64,000 nucleotides of DNA from UTCFX2 sp963788145 (lineage in GTDB: Bacteria > Chloroflexota > Anaerolineae > Anaerolineales > UBA4823): positions 1 through 64,000 of the forward strand of contig CAWBFQ010000006.1 of NCBI GenBank assembly GCA_963788145.1. Direction: 5' to 3'. A model generated the notes under the pieces. It did no database searches. It had not been told where the DNA came from and saw nothing but the letters and a program-made list of their open reading frames with translations. Within the stretch, counting starts at the first letter, position 1. Every line of letters starts with the position of its first letter. This document shows, piece after piece, positions 36,338 to 43,847 of the stretch. A program made the position numbers and the translations under genes.

Positions 36338-37336
36338 TTATGCTTGTGCGAATGTATCGATCAGCAGTTTCACATCACCGCCAACCGGGTAAAGGATGGG
36401 GCAGGTGCATCCATGGTTTATATATTCCTGCACCTTGCTGCGCGCTTCGTCCGGTGTACCGGAGGCGCTGATCCGCAGGATTAATTCTTCTGGGACCAGG
36501 TGTTTGGCGCGCTGGATTTGTTCCCTGGTAGCTGGCCAACCCAGGATGGATTGAATCTCGGCTACTACATTTGCTGAAACGCCAGAAGCCTTGGCGATAT
36601 GCGGTTGCTGGGCTAGGTATTGAGTGAGCAGACCACGAGTGGTGTCAATTGCCTTATCATGATCTGGGTCCACTGAGCAAACCACAAGCTGTGGACGATC
36701 GATGTCCTCAAGTTTGCGCCCCGCCTTGCGCGCCCCGGCGTCCAACAACTCCAAAGCCCGGTCGTTATATACTGGTGGAACGCAGTAATTCAGCACGGCT
36801 CCGTCTGCGATCTCACCGGTCATCTCCATCATATTGTCGCCGGTTGCCCCGATCATAATCGCCACCTGACGAGGCTCGCGCCGCCCATGGACCACATCCA
36901 GTTCAATCCCTTCCACATGAATAAACTCGCCATGGAAGGTGACCCGTTCCATGTTGAGCAGACGCCGCATCACCTGTACGGTCTCGCGCATGGCTGTCAA
37001 CGGTTTTCGTCGCTCAATCCCCACGTTCCGGGCTAGCGGATCCCACCATGCTCCTAGCCCACAGATGATCCGGTTAGGCGCCAGATCGTCCAGGGTTAGA
37101 AAAGTGGCTGCCAGCAAGCCAATGTTGCGTGTCCAGTTGTTTATGACGCCAGAACCAATCTTGATCTTTTCGGTAACAGCTGCGTAAGCAGCCATTGGCA
37201 CAATGGCGTCCCGCACCAGGCGTGATTCTGCCTGCCAGACAGCCTCGAATCCGCGCTCTTCAGCGTAGCGCACATAGTCCAGCCCATCTCGCAGGTCGTG
37301 GGCATCTTGCAGATATAGAGCTACTCTTTCAGCCAT
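36338..37336 (-). CDS. LLM-class F420-dependent oxidoreductase
   Basis: TIM-barrel protein of the luciferase-like family. YVRYAEERGFEAVWQAES, TEKIKIGSGVINNWTRN, CGLGAWWDPLARNVG and the C-terminal TPDEARSKVQEYINHGCT resemble methylenetetrahydromethanopterin reductase-like enzymes that use F420H2. It overlaps the cofC stop by one base (TGATG), so it is translated with cofC, a strong hint that its cofactor is F420 rather than FMN. Substrate unknown. Confidence 0.85.
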   Translation of the reverse strand: MAERVALYLQDAHDLRDGLDYVRYAEERGFEAVWQAESRLVRDAIVPMAAYAAVTEKIKIGSGVINNWTRNIGLLAATFLTLDDLAPNRIICGLGAWWDPLARNVGIERRKPLTAMRETVQVMRRLLNMERVTFHGEFIHVEGIELDVVHGRREPRQVAIMIGATGDNMMEMTGEIADGAVLNYCVPPVYNDRALELLDAGARKAGRKLEDIDRPQLVVCSVDPDHDKAIDTTRGLLTQYLAQQPHIAKASGVSANVVAEIQSILGWPATREQIQRAKHLVPEELILRISASGTPDEARSKVQEYINHGCTCPILYPVGGDVKLLIDTFAQA

Positions 37337-37998
37337 CAGGCCTCCTTTTCAGAATAATTCATTATCGGTGGATCATCCCACCTTTTCGCTATTTGCAGGT
37401 TTTCGAACGTCTCGCTGACCAGGTCCAGATCTTCCGGCAAATCCATATCCAGCGCCAGGGAGGGTAAGTCGCATATTTCCAGGCGCGCCCCGGCTTTTTG
37501 AGCCAGCGAACAGTGACGCTGGAATGAACCAGCGCCAAATTCGTAGTCAATCAAACCAGCCGGACACACCAGCAGCGCATTGGTGCCCTGGTGTCGCCGA
37601 TCTGGTGCAACGACTACTACTGGCGGGTCGCTTGCCCGGTCAAGTATCGTGCGAATATCTTCTTGGGTGAGCAAAGGTAAATCCGCCGGAATAATGAGCA
37701 CGCCCCGGGTCGCGTAATTGCGGGCCAGAATTGTGGCCCGGGTCAGGGCTGTGTTGAGATGTGGCGAGCCGTTTTCCTGGACAGTGCGGGCGCCATATTC
37801 ACGCGCCAAGGCCAGAGCGGCCTGATCGCGGCTGATGACCAGCACATGCTCGATTTCAGGGGTTGTCGTAAGCGTGTCCAGTGTATGCGCTAACAAGCGG
37901 CGGTTAAGGTCGGCGCGTTCATCTTGGGTGAGAACTTCTGCCAGGCGCGATTTTCCGCGCCGCAGCGGTTTCACGGGCACAATCGCCCACAATGTCAT
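37336..37998 (-). CDS. cofC: 2-phospho-L-lactate (or PEP) guanylyltransferase CofC/FbiD
   Basis: Activates 2-phospholactate or PEP with GTP for F420 synthesis, releasing PPi. MTLWAIVPVKPLRRGKSRLA is the diagnostic start; VLIIPADLPLL, DRRHQGTNALLV and FGAGSFQRHCSLA complete the active site. 220 residues, as usual. AAGGAG precedes ATG 37998. A 216-nt gap without a gene separates it from cofD. Confidence 0.92.
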   Translation of the reverse strand: MTLWAIVPVKPLRRGKSRLAEVLTQDERADLNRRLLAHTLDTLTTTPEIEHVLVISRDQAALALAREYGARTVQENGSPHLNTALTRATILARNYATRGVLIIPADLPLLTQEDIRTILDRASDPPVVVVAPDRRHQGTNALLVCPAGLIDYEFGAGSFQRHCSLAQKAGARLEICDLPSLALDMDLPEDLDLVSETFENLQIAKRWDDPPIMNYSEKEA

Positions 37999-38214
37999 GG
38001 ATAATTCTCCTTATGGTTGGCGCAATATTGTATCCTGGTGCAGTCGGATTGCGGATGATCTGTAAGGATATGGTTCATCTGCACGAATTTCGTTCATTGC
38101 TGAAACAAATTACAGGGCTGAAACTTGTTTCTGACGTGATCCTCATGCTTGCTTGTTCGTTGTTGAACCGGCGTTTGGGCGAACATCTTCTCCTTAGATT
38201 CCTGAAAGCTGCTC

Positions 38215-39249
38215 TCAAGGCAGCCCTAACCCGAATGCGATCACCTCCTTAGCCAAGTTAACCCTCATCTGAGGGGTCTTCATTATAGTATCAGTTGCCA
38301 AAATTGCCATTGGTTGTTTTATCCGAAACTTGGTTTGGCGGTAAGGATCATCTTCGCTATCCAGCTCTTGAGATTGCGTTGAAGTGAACGAATTTGATCC
38401 GGAATTTGTTTCAGCATCGATCTGATCAAGCACAAAACCTTGCAGCAATTCGCCGTAGTGCTGGGCAACCGAAAATGTGCTCGGTTGAAGGCCAAGCTCT
38501 TCAAACATCTTTGCCGCGGGTCCTTTAATCGTCTGCCCCCCAATGATTGGCGAGACGGCCACGCACGGGCGCTCCAAAATCGCATCCCGCATGCCTGGGA
38601 TTGCCAGGATCGGGTCGATGCTTACCCACGGATTGGATGGACAAAGCACCACCAGGTCAGCCTGTTCGATAGCTTCCAATGCGCCTGGGGCTGGGCTGGC
38701 TTTTTCAGCGCCTTCGAAGTGAAAACCGGTGACTTTCGGTTGGCATTGACGGCGGACGAAGTAATCCTGGAATGGCAGCACGCCTTCGTTTGTGTGCACC
38801 CAGGTTGGGACCACCTCATCGCTCATTGGCAGCACACTCAGCGTGATCCCCATCGCCTGGCAGAAATGGTGTGTAATCAGGCTGAGGGGTTGGCCGGCTT
38901 TCGATCGCCGCGTTCGTTCCAGATGTAGTCCCAGATCTCTATCTCCTAACTGGAACCAGGTAGGCCCTCCCAGGCTTGCCAGGTTTTCGAGCGCCTGCCA
39001 GGTATCCCCAGCGCGACCCCATCCAGTGGCCGGGTTGGCGATCCCCGCCAGGGTATAGCAGACCGTATCCAGGTCCGGGCAAATCACCAGGCCCAGATGG
39101 ATAAAATCATCCCCGGTGTTTACAATTACAGTCAGATTTTCAGGCGGCAGCGCTTTTGCCAGTCCATCCGCCAGGCGCGCCCCGCCAACCCCACCAGCCA
39201 GGGCAACTACTTTCGCTCCAAAACTCAGGTCTGCGTTGGATCGTTTCAT
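38215..39249 (-). CDS. cofD: 2-phospho-L-lactate transferase CofD/FbiA
   Basis: Transfers the phospholactyl (or PEP) unit from its GDP adduct to FO, giving F420-0 or dehydro-F420-0. Family motifs: VVALAGGVGGARLADGLAKA, VIVNTGDDFIHLGL, CPDLDTVCYTLAGI, LVVLCPSNPWVSIDPILAI and AVSPIIGGQTIKGPAAKM. It overlaps the upstream fusion gene by ATGA. An extra Ser/Asp/Gln-rich insert (about residues 285-310, ETNSGSNSFTSTQSQ) is unusual and lies just before the conserved C-terminus. Confidence 0.93.
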   Translation of the reverse strand: MKRSNADLSFGAKVVALAGGVGGARLADGLAKALPPENLTVIVNTGDDFIHLGLVICPDLDTVCYTLAGIANPATGWGRAGDTWQALENLASLGGPTWFQLGDRDLGLHLERTRRSKAGQPLSLITHHFCQAMGITLSVLPMSDEVVPTWVHTNEGVLPFQDYFVRRQCQPKVTGFHFEGAEKASPAPGALEAIEQADLVVLCPSNPWVSIDPILAIPGMRDAILERPCVAVSPIIGGQTIKGPAAKMFEELGLQPSTFSVAQHYGELLQGFVLDQIDAETNSGSNSFTSTQSQELDSEDDPYRQTKFRIKQPMAILATDTIMKTPQMRVNLAKEVIAFGLGLP

Positions 39250-40229
39250 CGGAATACCACGATCCCTTCAACCGGTTTACGCTCTGGCGGCGGTGGGCTT
39301 TTGGCCGGATAACCAAGCAAGATCAATGCCTGTGGCTGCCATGATTCCGGTAAACCTAAAATTTTAGTGACAGTTTGTGGAGCAAACAACGGCGCGCACA
39401 TCCATACACCTGCTAACCCGGCAGCATGAGCTGCTAACAGCAGAGTGCCGCCGGCCAAGGCGCAACTCTGAACACCCATCAAGTACTCCAACTGCTGTCG
39501 AGCAGGGTCTGGGTAGCTATCGCCCTGGCTGGAGTCCAGGCAAAGCACGACTGCTGCCTGCACGTTAACGATTCGCCGGTAGGACCGGGAGACTTGGGCT
39601 TCAATCTCGGCCAGGGAGCATCCATCCGCTTGCAGCGCTTGCTTATAATCTACTCCAAGCGCAGATGCCAGCTGCTCGCGAGATGCCCGGTTTTTGAGAA
39701 CCACAAATCTGGCTGGCTGGCGGTTATGAGCCGAAGGAGCCCAATTGGCTGTTTCAATGATTTCCAGGATCAGATCATCTGGCGCCGGTTGATCAATAAA
39801 TTGTCGCACCGAGCGCCGGGTGCGCAGCCATTCCAACTCACCGTCCCGCCGGACTAGATGGGCGATCATCCCGCTCTTGTGATAAAAAGCAAGGATCGCT
39901 TTCTCTTCATCTGGATTGCATCCCAACAGCAATTTAATTTCAGCGTCTCGTTTTTTCAGGTCAAGTGTCAAAACGACCGCATTCATTTTGCGTTCTTCGA
40001 GTGAGCCGATCCAAACATCGATCCCATCTCCATCGATTGTCTTCGTTCCCTTCAAGTATCCATAATCGAGAGGGTAAATCAAATTTGGCCAGTGGGGATG
40101 GGACGAACCCCGCGGACGATCAATCATCAGTTCGCTTGCGTTGATCAACTGATCAAGACCTCCCCAGGTATTTGGAAGTGTTGCTTGTTCAGGATAATGA
40201 GGCTCACCGATATTTGAATTGGCTGGCAT
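39246..40229 (-). CDS. Fusion: inorganic pyrophosphatase-like domain plus FbiB-type nitroreductase
   Basis: Residues about 1-120 resemble short family-I pyrophosphatases: LIYPLDYGYLKGT and TIDGDGIDVWIG (metal-binding D-G-D-x-x-D, with Gly for the usual Pro), then KRDAEIKLLLGC. Residues about 125-327 are a nitroreductase domain (RTRRSVRQFIDQPAPDD, ANWAPSAHNRQPARFVVL, AAHAAGLAGVWM) like the C-terminal half of mycobacterial FbiB, which reduces dehydro-F420-0 with FMN. In FbiB that domain is fused to CofE; here cofE is separate, 4 nt upstream. The PPi released by CofC is a plausible substrate of the N-domain. ATG 40229 chosen by operon spacing. Confidence 0.8.
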   Translation of the reverse strand: MPANSNIGEPHYPEQATLPNTWGGLDQLINASELMIDRPRGSSHPHWPNLIYPLDYGYLKGTKTIDGDGIDVWIGSLEERKMNAVVLTLDLKKRDAEIKLLLGCNPDEEKAILAFYHKSGMIAHLVRRDGELEWLRTRRSVRQFIDQPAPDDLILEIIETANWAPSAHNRQPARFVVLKNRASREQLASALGVDYKQALQADGCSLAEIEAQVSRSYRRIVNVQAAVVLCLDSSQGDSYPDPARQQLEYLMGVQSCALAGGTLLLAAHAAGLAGVWMCAPLFAPQTVTKILGLPESWQPQALILLGYPAKSPPPPERKPVEGIVVFR

Positions 40230-40233
40230 TGCT

Positions 40234-41019
40234 TTACCGAAAGAGATCCTGATCTGCTGGACGCAGCAGTTCATCGAGCGAGCCTTCCCGCAGAGGATGG
40301 GGAAAACCGCGCACATGCACAACGGGGGTCCCTTCCGAGGCTTGTCCCATCAAGATAGAGGCTGCGCAGGCAAGTTCATCCGCTGCTCCCACCTGGGTGA
40401 TTTGCAATTCATACCCAAACATATCCTGCCAGCCGCGCATATCTACCAAACCGGGCATTCCGGAAAACCCAATCGCCACACCCACTGTACCCAAACGCCA
40501 GGCGCGCCCGTGCGAATCAATGATTAGAACACCCAACCGTTTCTCGCTGCTCGCCTCCAGATTTCGGCGCAGTCTTTGTGCGGATGCATCCGGGTTTTCG
40601 GGCAACAGCAACACCCAATCCTCACTCTCGGTCTGCTCGCCCATCTTGCCTTGTGGAATTCCTACATTGGAATGGTCAATCCCGGCGCTGGCGCAAACGA
40701 AACCGAGGCGGTGTTCGACGATCATCACCCCCGGGCGTGTCCGCAATACCTGCCTGCTTTCGTTCAGGATCAGCTCGACGATGCGCGGGTCTTTCCCAAC
40801 CTGACCAGCCAATTCAAAGGCTCGGAAAGAAGGCTTCACGTCGTTCAAATTGACCAGGCGGCCTTCGGCTTTAGATACGATCTTTTGGGCAACGACCAGG
40901 ATATCACCATCTTCGAGACATATCTTGGCCAGGTCAAGCGCGTTTCTGATGATCGACGCAAGGTCGTCGCCAGGTTGAATGATGGGTATCCCAGGGATCG
41001 CGGTAAGCGTGAGAGGCAT
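40234..41019 (-). CDS. cofE: Coenzyme F420-0:L-glutamate ligase CofE
   Basis: Adds glutamates to F420-0 with GTP. Motifs: AIPGIPIIQPGDDLASII, DGDILVVAQKIVSKAEGR, VMIVEHRLGFVCASAGIDHS, GVLIIDSHGRAWRLGTVGVAIG and DELACAASILMGQASEGTPV. Full length (261 aa from ATG 41019); the longer frame to 41079 lacks conservation. It lies 13 nt after npdG. Confidence 0.93.
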   Translation of the reverse strand: MPLTLTAIPGIPIIQPGDDLASIIRNALDLAKICLEDGDILVVAQKIVSKAEGRLVNLNDVKPSFRAFELAGQVGKDPRIVELILNESRQVLRTRPGVMIVEHRLGFVCASAGIDHSNVGIPQGKMGEQTESEDWVLLLPENPDASAQRLRRNLEASSEKRLGVLIIDSHGRAWRLGTVGVAIGFSGMPGLVDMRGWQDMFGYELQITQVGAADELACAASILMGQASEGTPVVHVRGFPHPLREGSLDELLRPADQDLFR

Positions 41020-41032
41020 TCGACCCCAGGTC

Positions 41033-41698
41033 TTATTTTGCCAATCCGGTGATACCGATGCTGGCTGTTTTAACGCCATAATGCTTGTTCAGGCTGATTA
41101 GAATCGATGTCAAGCCCTCGACAACCAGCGCATTATCCAGCTTGCCAGCGTAAAACCCGTTCATTCCTCCTGCTTCTGCCATCTGGATGACTTGTTCTGC
41201 GGCTGGCAGATCGTCGGAGCAGATCAGCACATCCGCATCCAGCCTCTGTCCCAAGTTCTTTTTGAGGGCATGAGAAGGCACGTTCTGGAATGCAGCTACA
41301 ACCCGAACCCCCGATCCCAAAATAGCCTGGGCGATCCGGGCAGCGCAGGGCGGCGCCGGCGGGTGTGGATCGCGAAAATCCACCCGGGCAGTTGCATCCA
41401 CCAGGATCTTGCCATTCAAATCTTCTTTCAGGCTTTCCAGGGCTGCCTGATGAGCTTCTTGGACGACAGTCAATACACAGATATCCGCCTGGCGCGCCGC
41501 AGCGCTGTTTTCCATCCCCTGCACAGTATCCAGATTGAGTTTGGCGTTTAGCTCATCCGCTGTCGCCTGCGCTTTTTCCGCCTGGCGTGAGCCAATGATC
41601 ACTGGGTATCCGACGCTGGCCCAACGCAGCGCCAGCCCAGGTCCTTCTTTTCCTGTGCCGCCCAGAATTGCGACCGTAGGGAGTGAATTTAAGTTCAT
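41033..41698 (-). CDS. npdG: F420H2:NADP+ oxidoreductase NpdG/Fno
   Basis: Hydride exchange between F420 and NADP. The N-terminal Rossmann motif VAILGGTGKEGPGLALRWA and the NADP-selecting IIGSRQAEKA match NpdG, as do VAAFQNVPSHAL, DVLICSDDLPAAEQV and the C-terminal NKHYGVKTASIGITG. 222 residues, normal. It follows ssnA by 47 nt and leads the F420 block. Confidence 0.92.
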   Translation of the reverse strand: MNLNSLPTVAILGGTGKEGPGLALRWASVGYPVIIGSRQAEKAQATADELNAKLNLDTVQGMENSAAARQADICVLTVVQEAHQAALESLKEDLNGKILVDATARVDFRDPHPPAPPCAARIAQAILGSGVRVVAAFQNVPSHALKKNLGQRLDADVLICSDDLPAAEQVIQMAEAGGMNGFYAGKLDNALVVEGLTSILISLNKHYGVKTASIGITGLAK

Positions 41699-41745
41699 AG
41701 AACCTCCATAGAAGATATGCGCCTGCGACGCTGGTTCTGTTAATG

Positions 41746-43122
41746 TTATTGCTCTCGAAATTCGTTTCGGAGTTGATAACGTTCCCACACCGCTGATGCA
41801 AGCTGGCGCGCTCTATCAGTGATCTCGCCTTCATCCAGGGTGGTGAACTGACGATCTTTCATCAAGACTTTTCCAGCCACAATCGTGGTAGTAACCATGC
41901 TTTCATGGAAACCGAACAGGATATGCCACGGCAAATTACCCGTGGTCAATGGTGTGCAGGGGTGGTAATCCACCAGGATCAGATCGGCGAATGCCCCTGG
42001 GGTCAAAATCCCTATGGGGGCTTGTGGGAAGAAAAGCCCGGTCAGACGGGCATTGTTGCGAATGGCGATTTGGGTCACCAGATCGCCGGGCATGCGGCGC
42101 GGGTCGCGGTTCCAGATTTTTTGCAGAAGATAGGCCGTTTTCATTTCTGTCCACATAGTGGATGAAAACCCATCCGTCCCAAGACCCACATTTACGCCAA
42201 GCCTTACCAGGCTCTCAATATCCGCTACTCCTACCGCATTATTCATGTTTGAGCGAGGCTGGTGTGTCACCCAGGTTCCGGTTTCTGCCAAAAGGTTCGC
42301 CTCGCGAGCATCTATATGCACCGCGTGGGCGACAATGCTACGCGGCCCCAGGATGCCATGCGAGTACAGCCGATCGACAACCCGCTTCCCGGATTTTGCC
42401 AGGCTGTCGTATTCGTCCACCGGGTGTTCGGCGACGTGAATATGAAAACCAGTCCCCTCGGGGGCTGCCTGACGACACGCCTCCAGTGTGGCCTCCGAGA
42501 GTGTTAGGCTGGCATGCAGTCCGAAAGTTGCCGCCAGTCTACCATCGCCGTGCTTCTCTGCCTGGATTCGTTTGATAAAACGGATGTTCTCCTGGATTCC
42601 AGCCTGGGCCTTTTCTTCGCCGTCCCGGTCGGTCACTTCATAGCTTAATACAGCCCGTAACCCGGAGATATCGACTGCCTCGCTGATGACATCCAACGAT
42701 CCAGGAATCGCGTTTGGAGAAGCATGATGATCGATCAGGGTGGTCGTCCCATGTCGAATTGCCTCTGCCAACATGACCAGCGCAGAATAACGCACATCTT
42801 CATCGCCTAATGAACGGTCAAGCGGCCACCACAGCTTTTGCAGGATCTCCGGGAAATCCGCTGGCGCCGGCCCCGGGATGGCCATGCCTCGTGCAAAGGC
42901 GCCGTAGAAGTGGGTATGGGCGCAGATATTTCCCGGCATCAGATATTGCCCGCGGGCATCCAGTTGATCCACTCCTGGGTAGCGTTGGAGCATATCATCT
43001 TGCGGGGCGATTTCTTTTATCCGATCGCCCTGAATTAACAAGGCGTGTCCTTCCAATATCTGGTTGGGTTCCTGGGTGGAACTGGTTTCGCAGGTGATGA
43101 TTTGAGCGTTTGTTATGAGCAT
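41746..43122 (-). CDS. ssnA: Putative aminohydrolase SsnA (amidohydrolase superfamily)
   Basis: Metal-dependent deaminase/amidohydrolase. The SsnA signature LMPGNICAHTHFYGAFARGM carries the first HxH pair. HIHVAEHPVDEYD, VAHAVHIDA and GLGTDGFSSTMWTEMK supply the remaining ligands. In enterobacteria ssnA lies in a purine-catabolism cluster with xdhD and ygfM-like genes, the same partners found here upstream. Substrate is presumably an amino-heterocycle; not proven. Confidence 0.88.
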   Translation of the reverse strand: MLITNAQIITCETSSTQEPNQILEGHALLIQGDRIKEIAPQDDMLQRYPGVDQLDARGQYLMPGNICAHTHFYGAFARGMAIPGPAPADFPEILQKLWWPLDRSLGDEDVRYSALVMLAEAIRHGTTTLIDHHASPNAIPGSLDVISEAVDISGLRAVLSYEVTDRDGEEKAQAGIQENIRFIKRIQAEKHGDGRLAATFGLHASLTLSEATLEACRQAAPEGTGFHIHVAEHPVDEYDSLAKSGKRVVDRLYSHGILGPRSIVAHAVHIDAREANLLAETGTWVTHQPRSNMNNAVGVADIESLVRLGVNVGLGTDGFSSTMWTEMKTAYLLQKIWNRDPRRMPGDLVTQIAIRNNARLTGLFFPQAPIGILTPGAFADLILVDYHPCTPLTTGNLPWHILFGFHESMVTTTIVAGKVLMKDRQFTTLDEGEITDRARQLASAVWERYQLRNEFREQ

Positions 43123-43165
43123 GCTTTATTTCCTCGCCTGTTGGGGCGACATATTTCGCCGAGGA

Positions 43166-43825
43166 TTAATCGAATACGGTTGGGCAGCCCGGATTCGTCA
43201 GCGCCTGGAACGTGTCGCAAATATGACGTTGGTGGGTCCGCTCTCCAGAGAGCGTCTCAGGGACCTCATCAAATGAAAAGAACTCCGCCTCGCTGGTTTC
43301 GGCGCTGGTATGGGCTTCCCCGCTTAAGAGATCACATAAGAACACAATCTTATACGCATGGAACAAATCCAATGGACCGACCCGGTTGGCGTCGTAAACG
43401 CCGACCACCTTCTGGGCTTTAACCTTGAACCCGGCCTCTTCCCAAACTTCGCGCTCGGCTGCCTCTGATGGCAAGTCGCCCACATCCGCCCAGCCGCCTG
43501 GCATTGTCCAACCTCCATCCTGTCGCTCACGCACCATCAGGAGTTTCCCTTCTTTGAAGACAGCCGCACGCACATCAACCCGAGGTGTTGCGTACCCGGT
43601 TTGGGCTTTAAAAATCCCCTCAACCAGCTTGTAATCCAACTGGCCGTGCTCGTATCCGGAACTGGTTTCGGCCATGATCTCAGCTGCGATCTCGCTCAGG
43701 CGCTGGCAGCGCTCTTGTTGAAAGTGATTTTCTGCATAATGATAACCCGTTTGAGCCAGTGACTGGATCTCACGGGCCCATTCCAACCAGCGCGGCGGGT
43801 TTTGTGTGTCCTGGTCCTTCTTCAA
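43166..43825 (-). CDS. Nudix hydrolase with N-terminal extension
   Basis: Residues about 1-65 form the helical Nudix_N-type segment. The Nudix box reads GWADVGDLPSEAAEREVWEEAGF (shown in full family spacing, with Asp at the position of the first Glu of the box, G-x5-D-x7-REVWEEAGF); the catalytic REVWEE core is intact. PRVDVRAAVFKEGKLLMVRE precedes it. Such proteins hydrolyse ADP-ribose or related nucleotides. It lies between the Mo-hydroxylase and ssnA with 22 and 43 nt gaps, thus in the same operon. Confidence 0.85.
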   Translation of the reverse strand: MKKDQDTQNPPRWLEWAREIQSLAQTGYHYAENHFQQERCQRLSEIAAEIMAETSSGYEHGQLDYKLVEGIFKAQTGYATPRVDVRAAVFKEGKLLMVRERQDGGWTMPGGWADVGDLPSEAAEREVWEEAGFKVKAQKVVGVYDANRVGPLDLFHAYKIVFLCDLLSGEAHTSAETSEAEFFSFDEVPETLSGERTHQRHICDTFQALTNPGCPTVFD

Positions 43826-43847
43826 TCCGAGTACTCCTGATCTGATC

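Noticed and set aside
37992..38252. 86-aa open frame between cofC and cofD on the plus strand
   Set aside because: No ribosome site, atypical composition and partial overlap with both flanking genes; treated as a plain intergenic gap.
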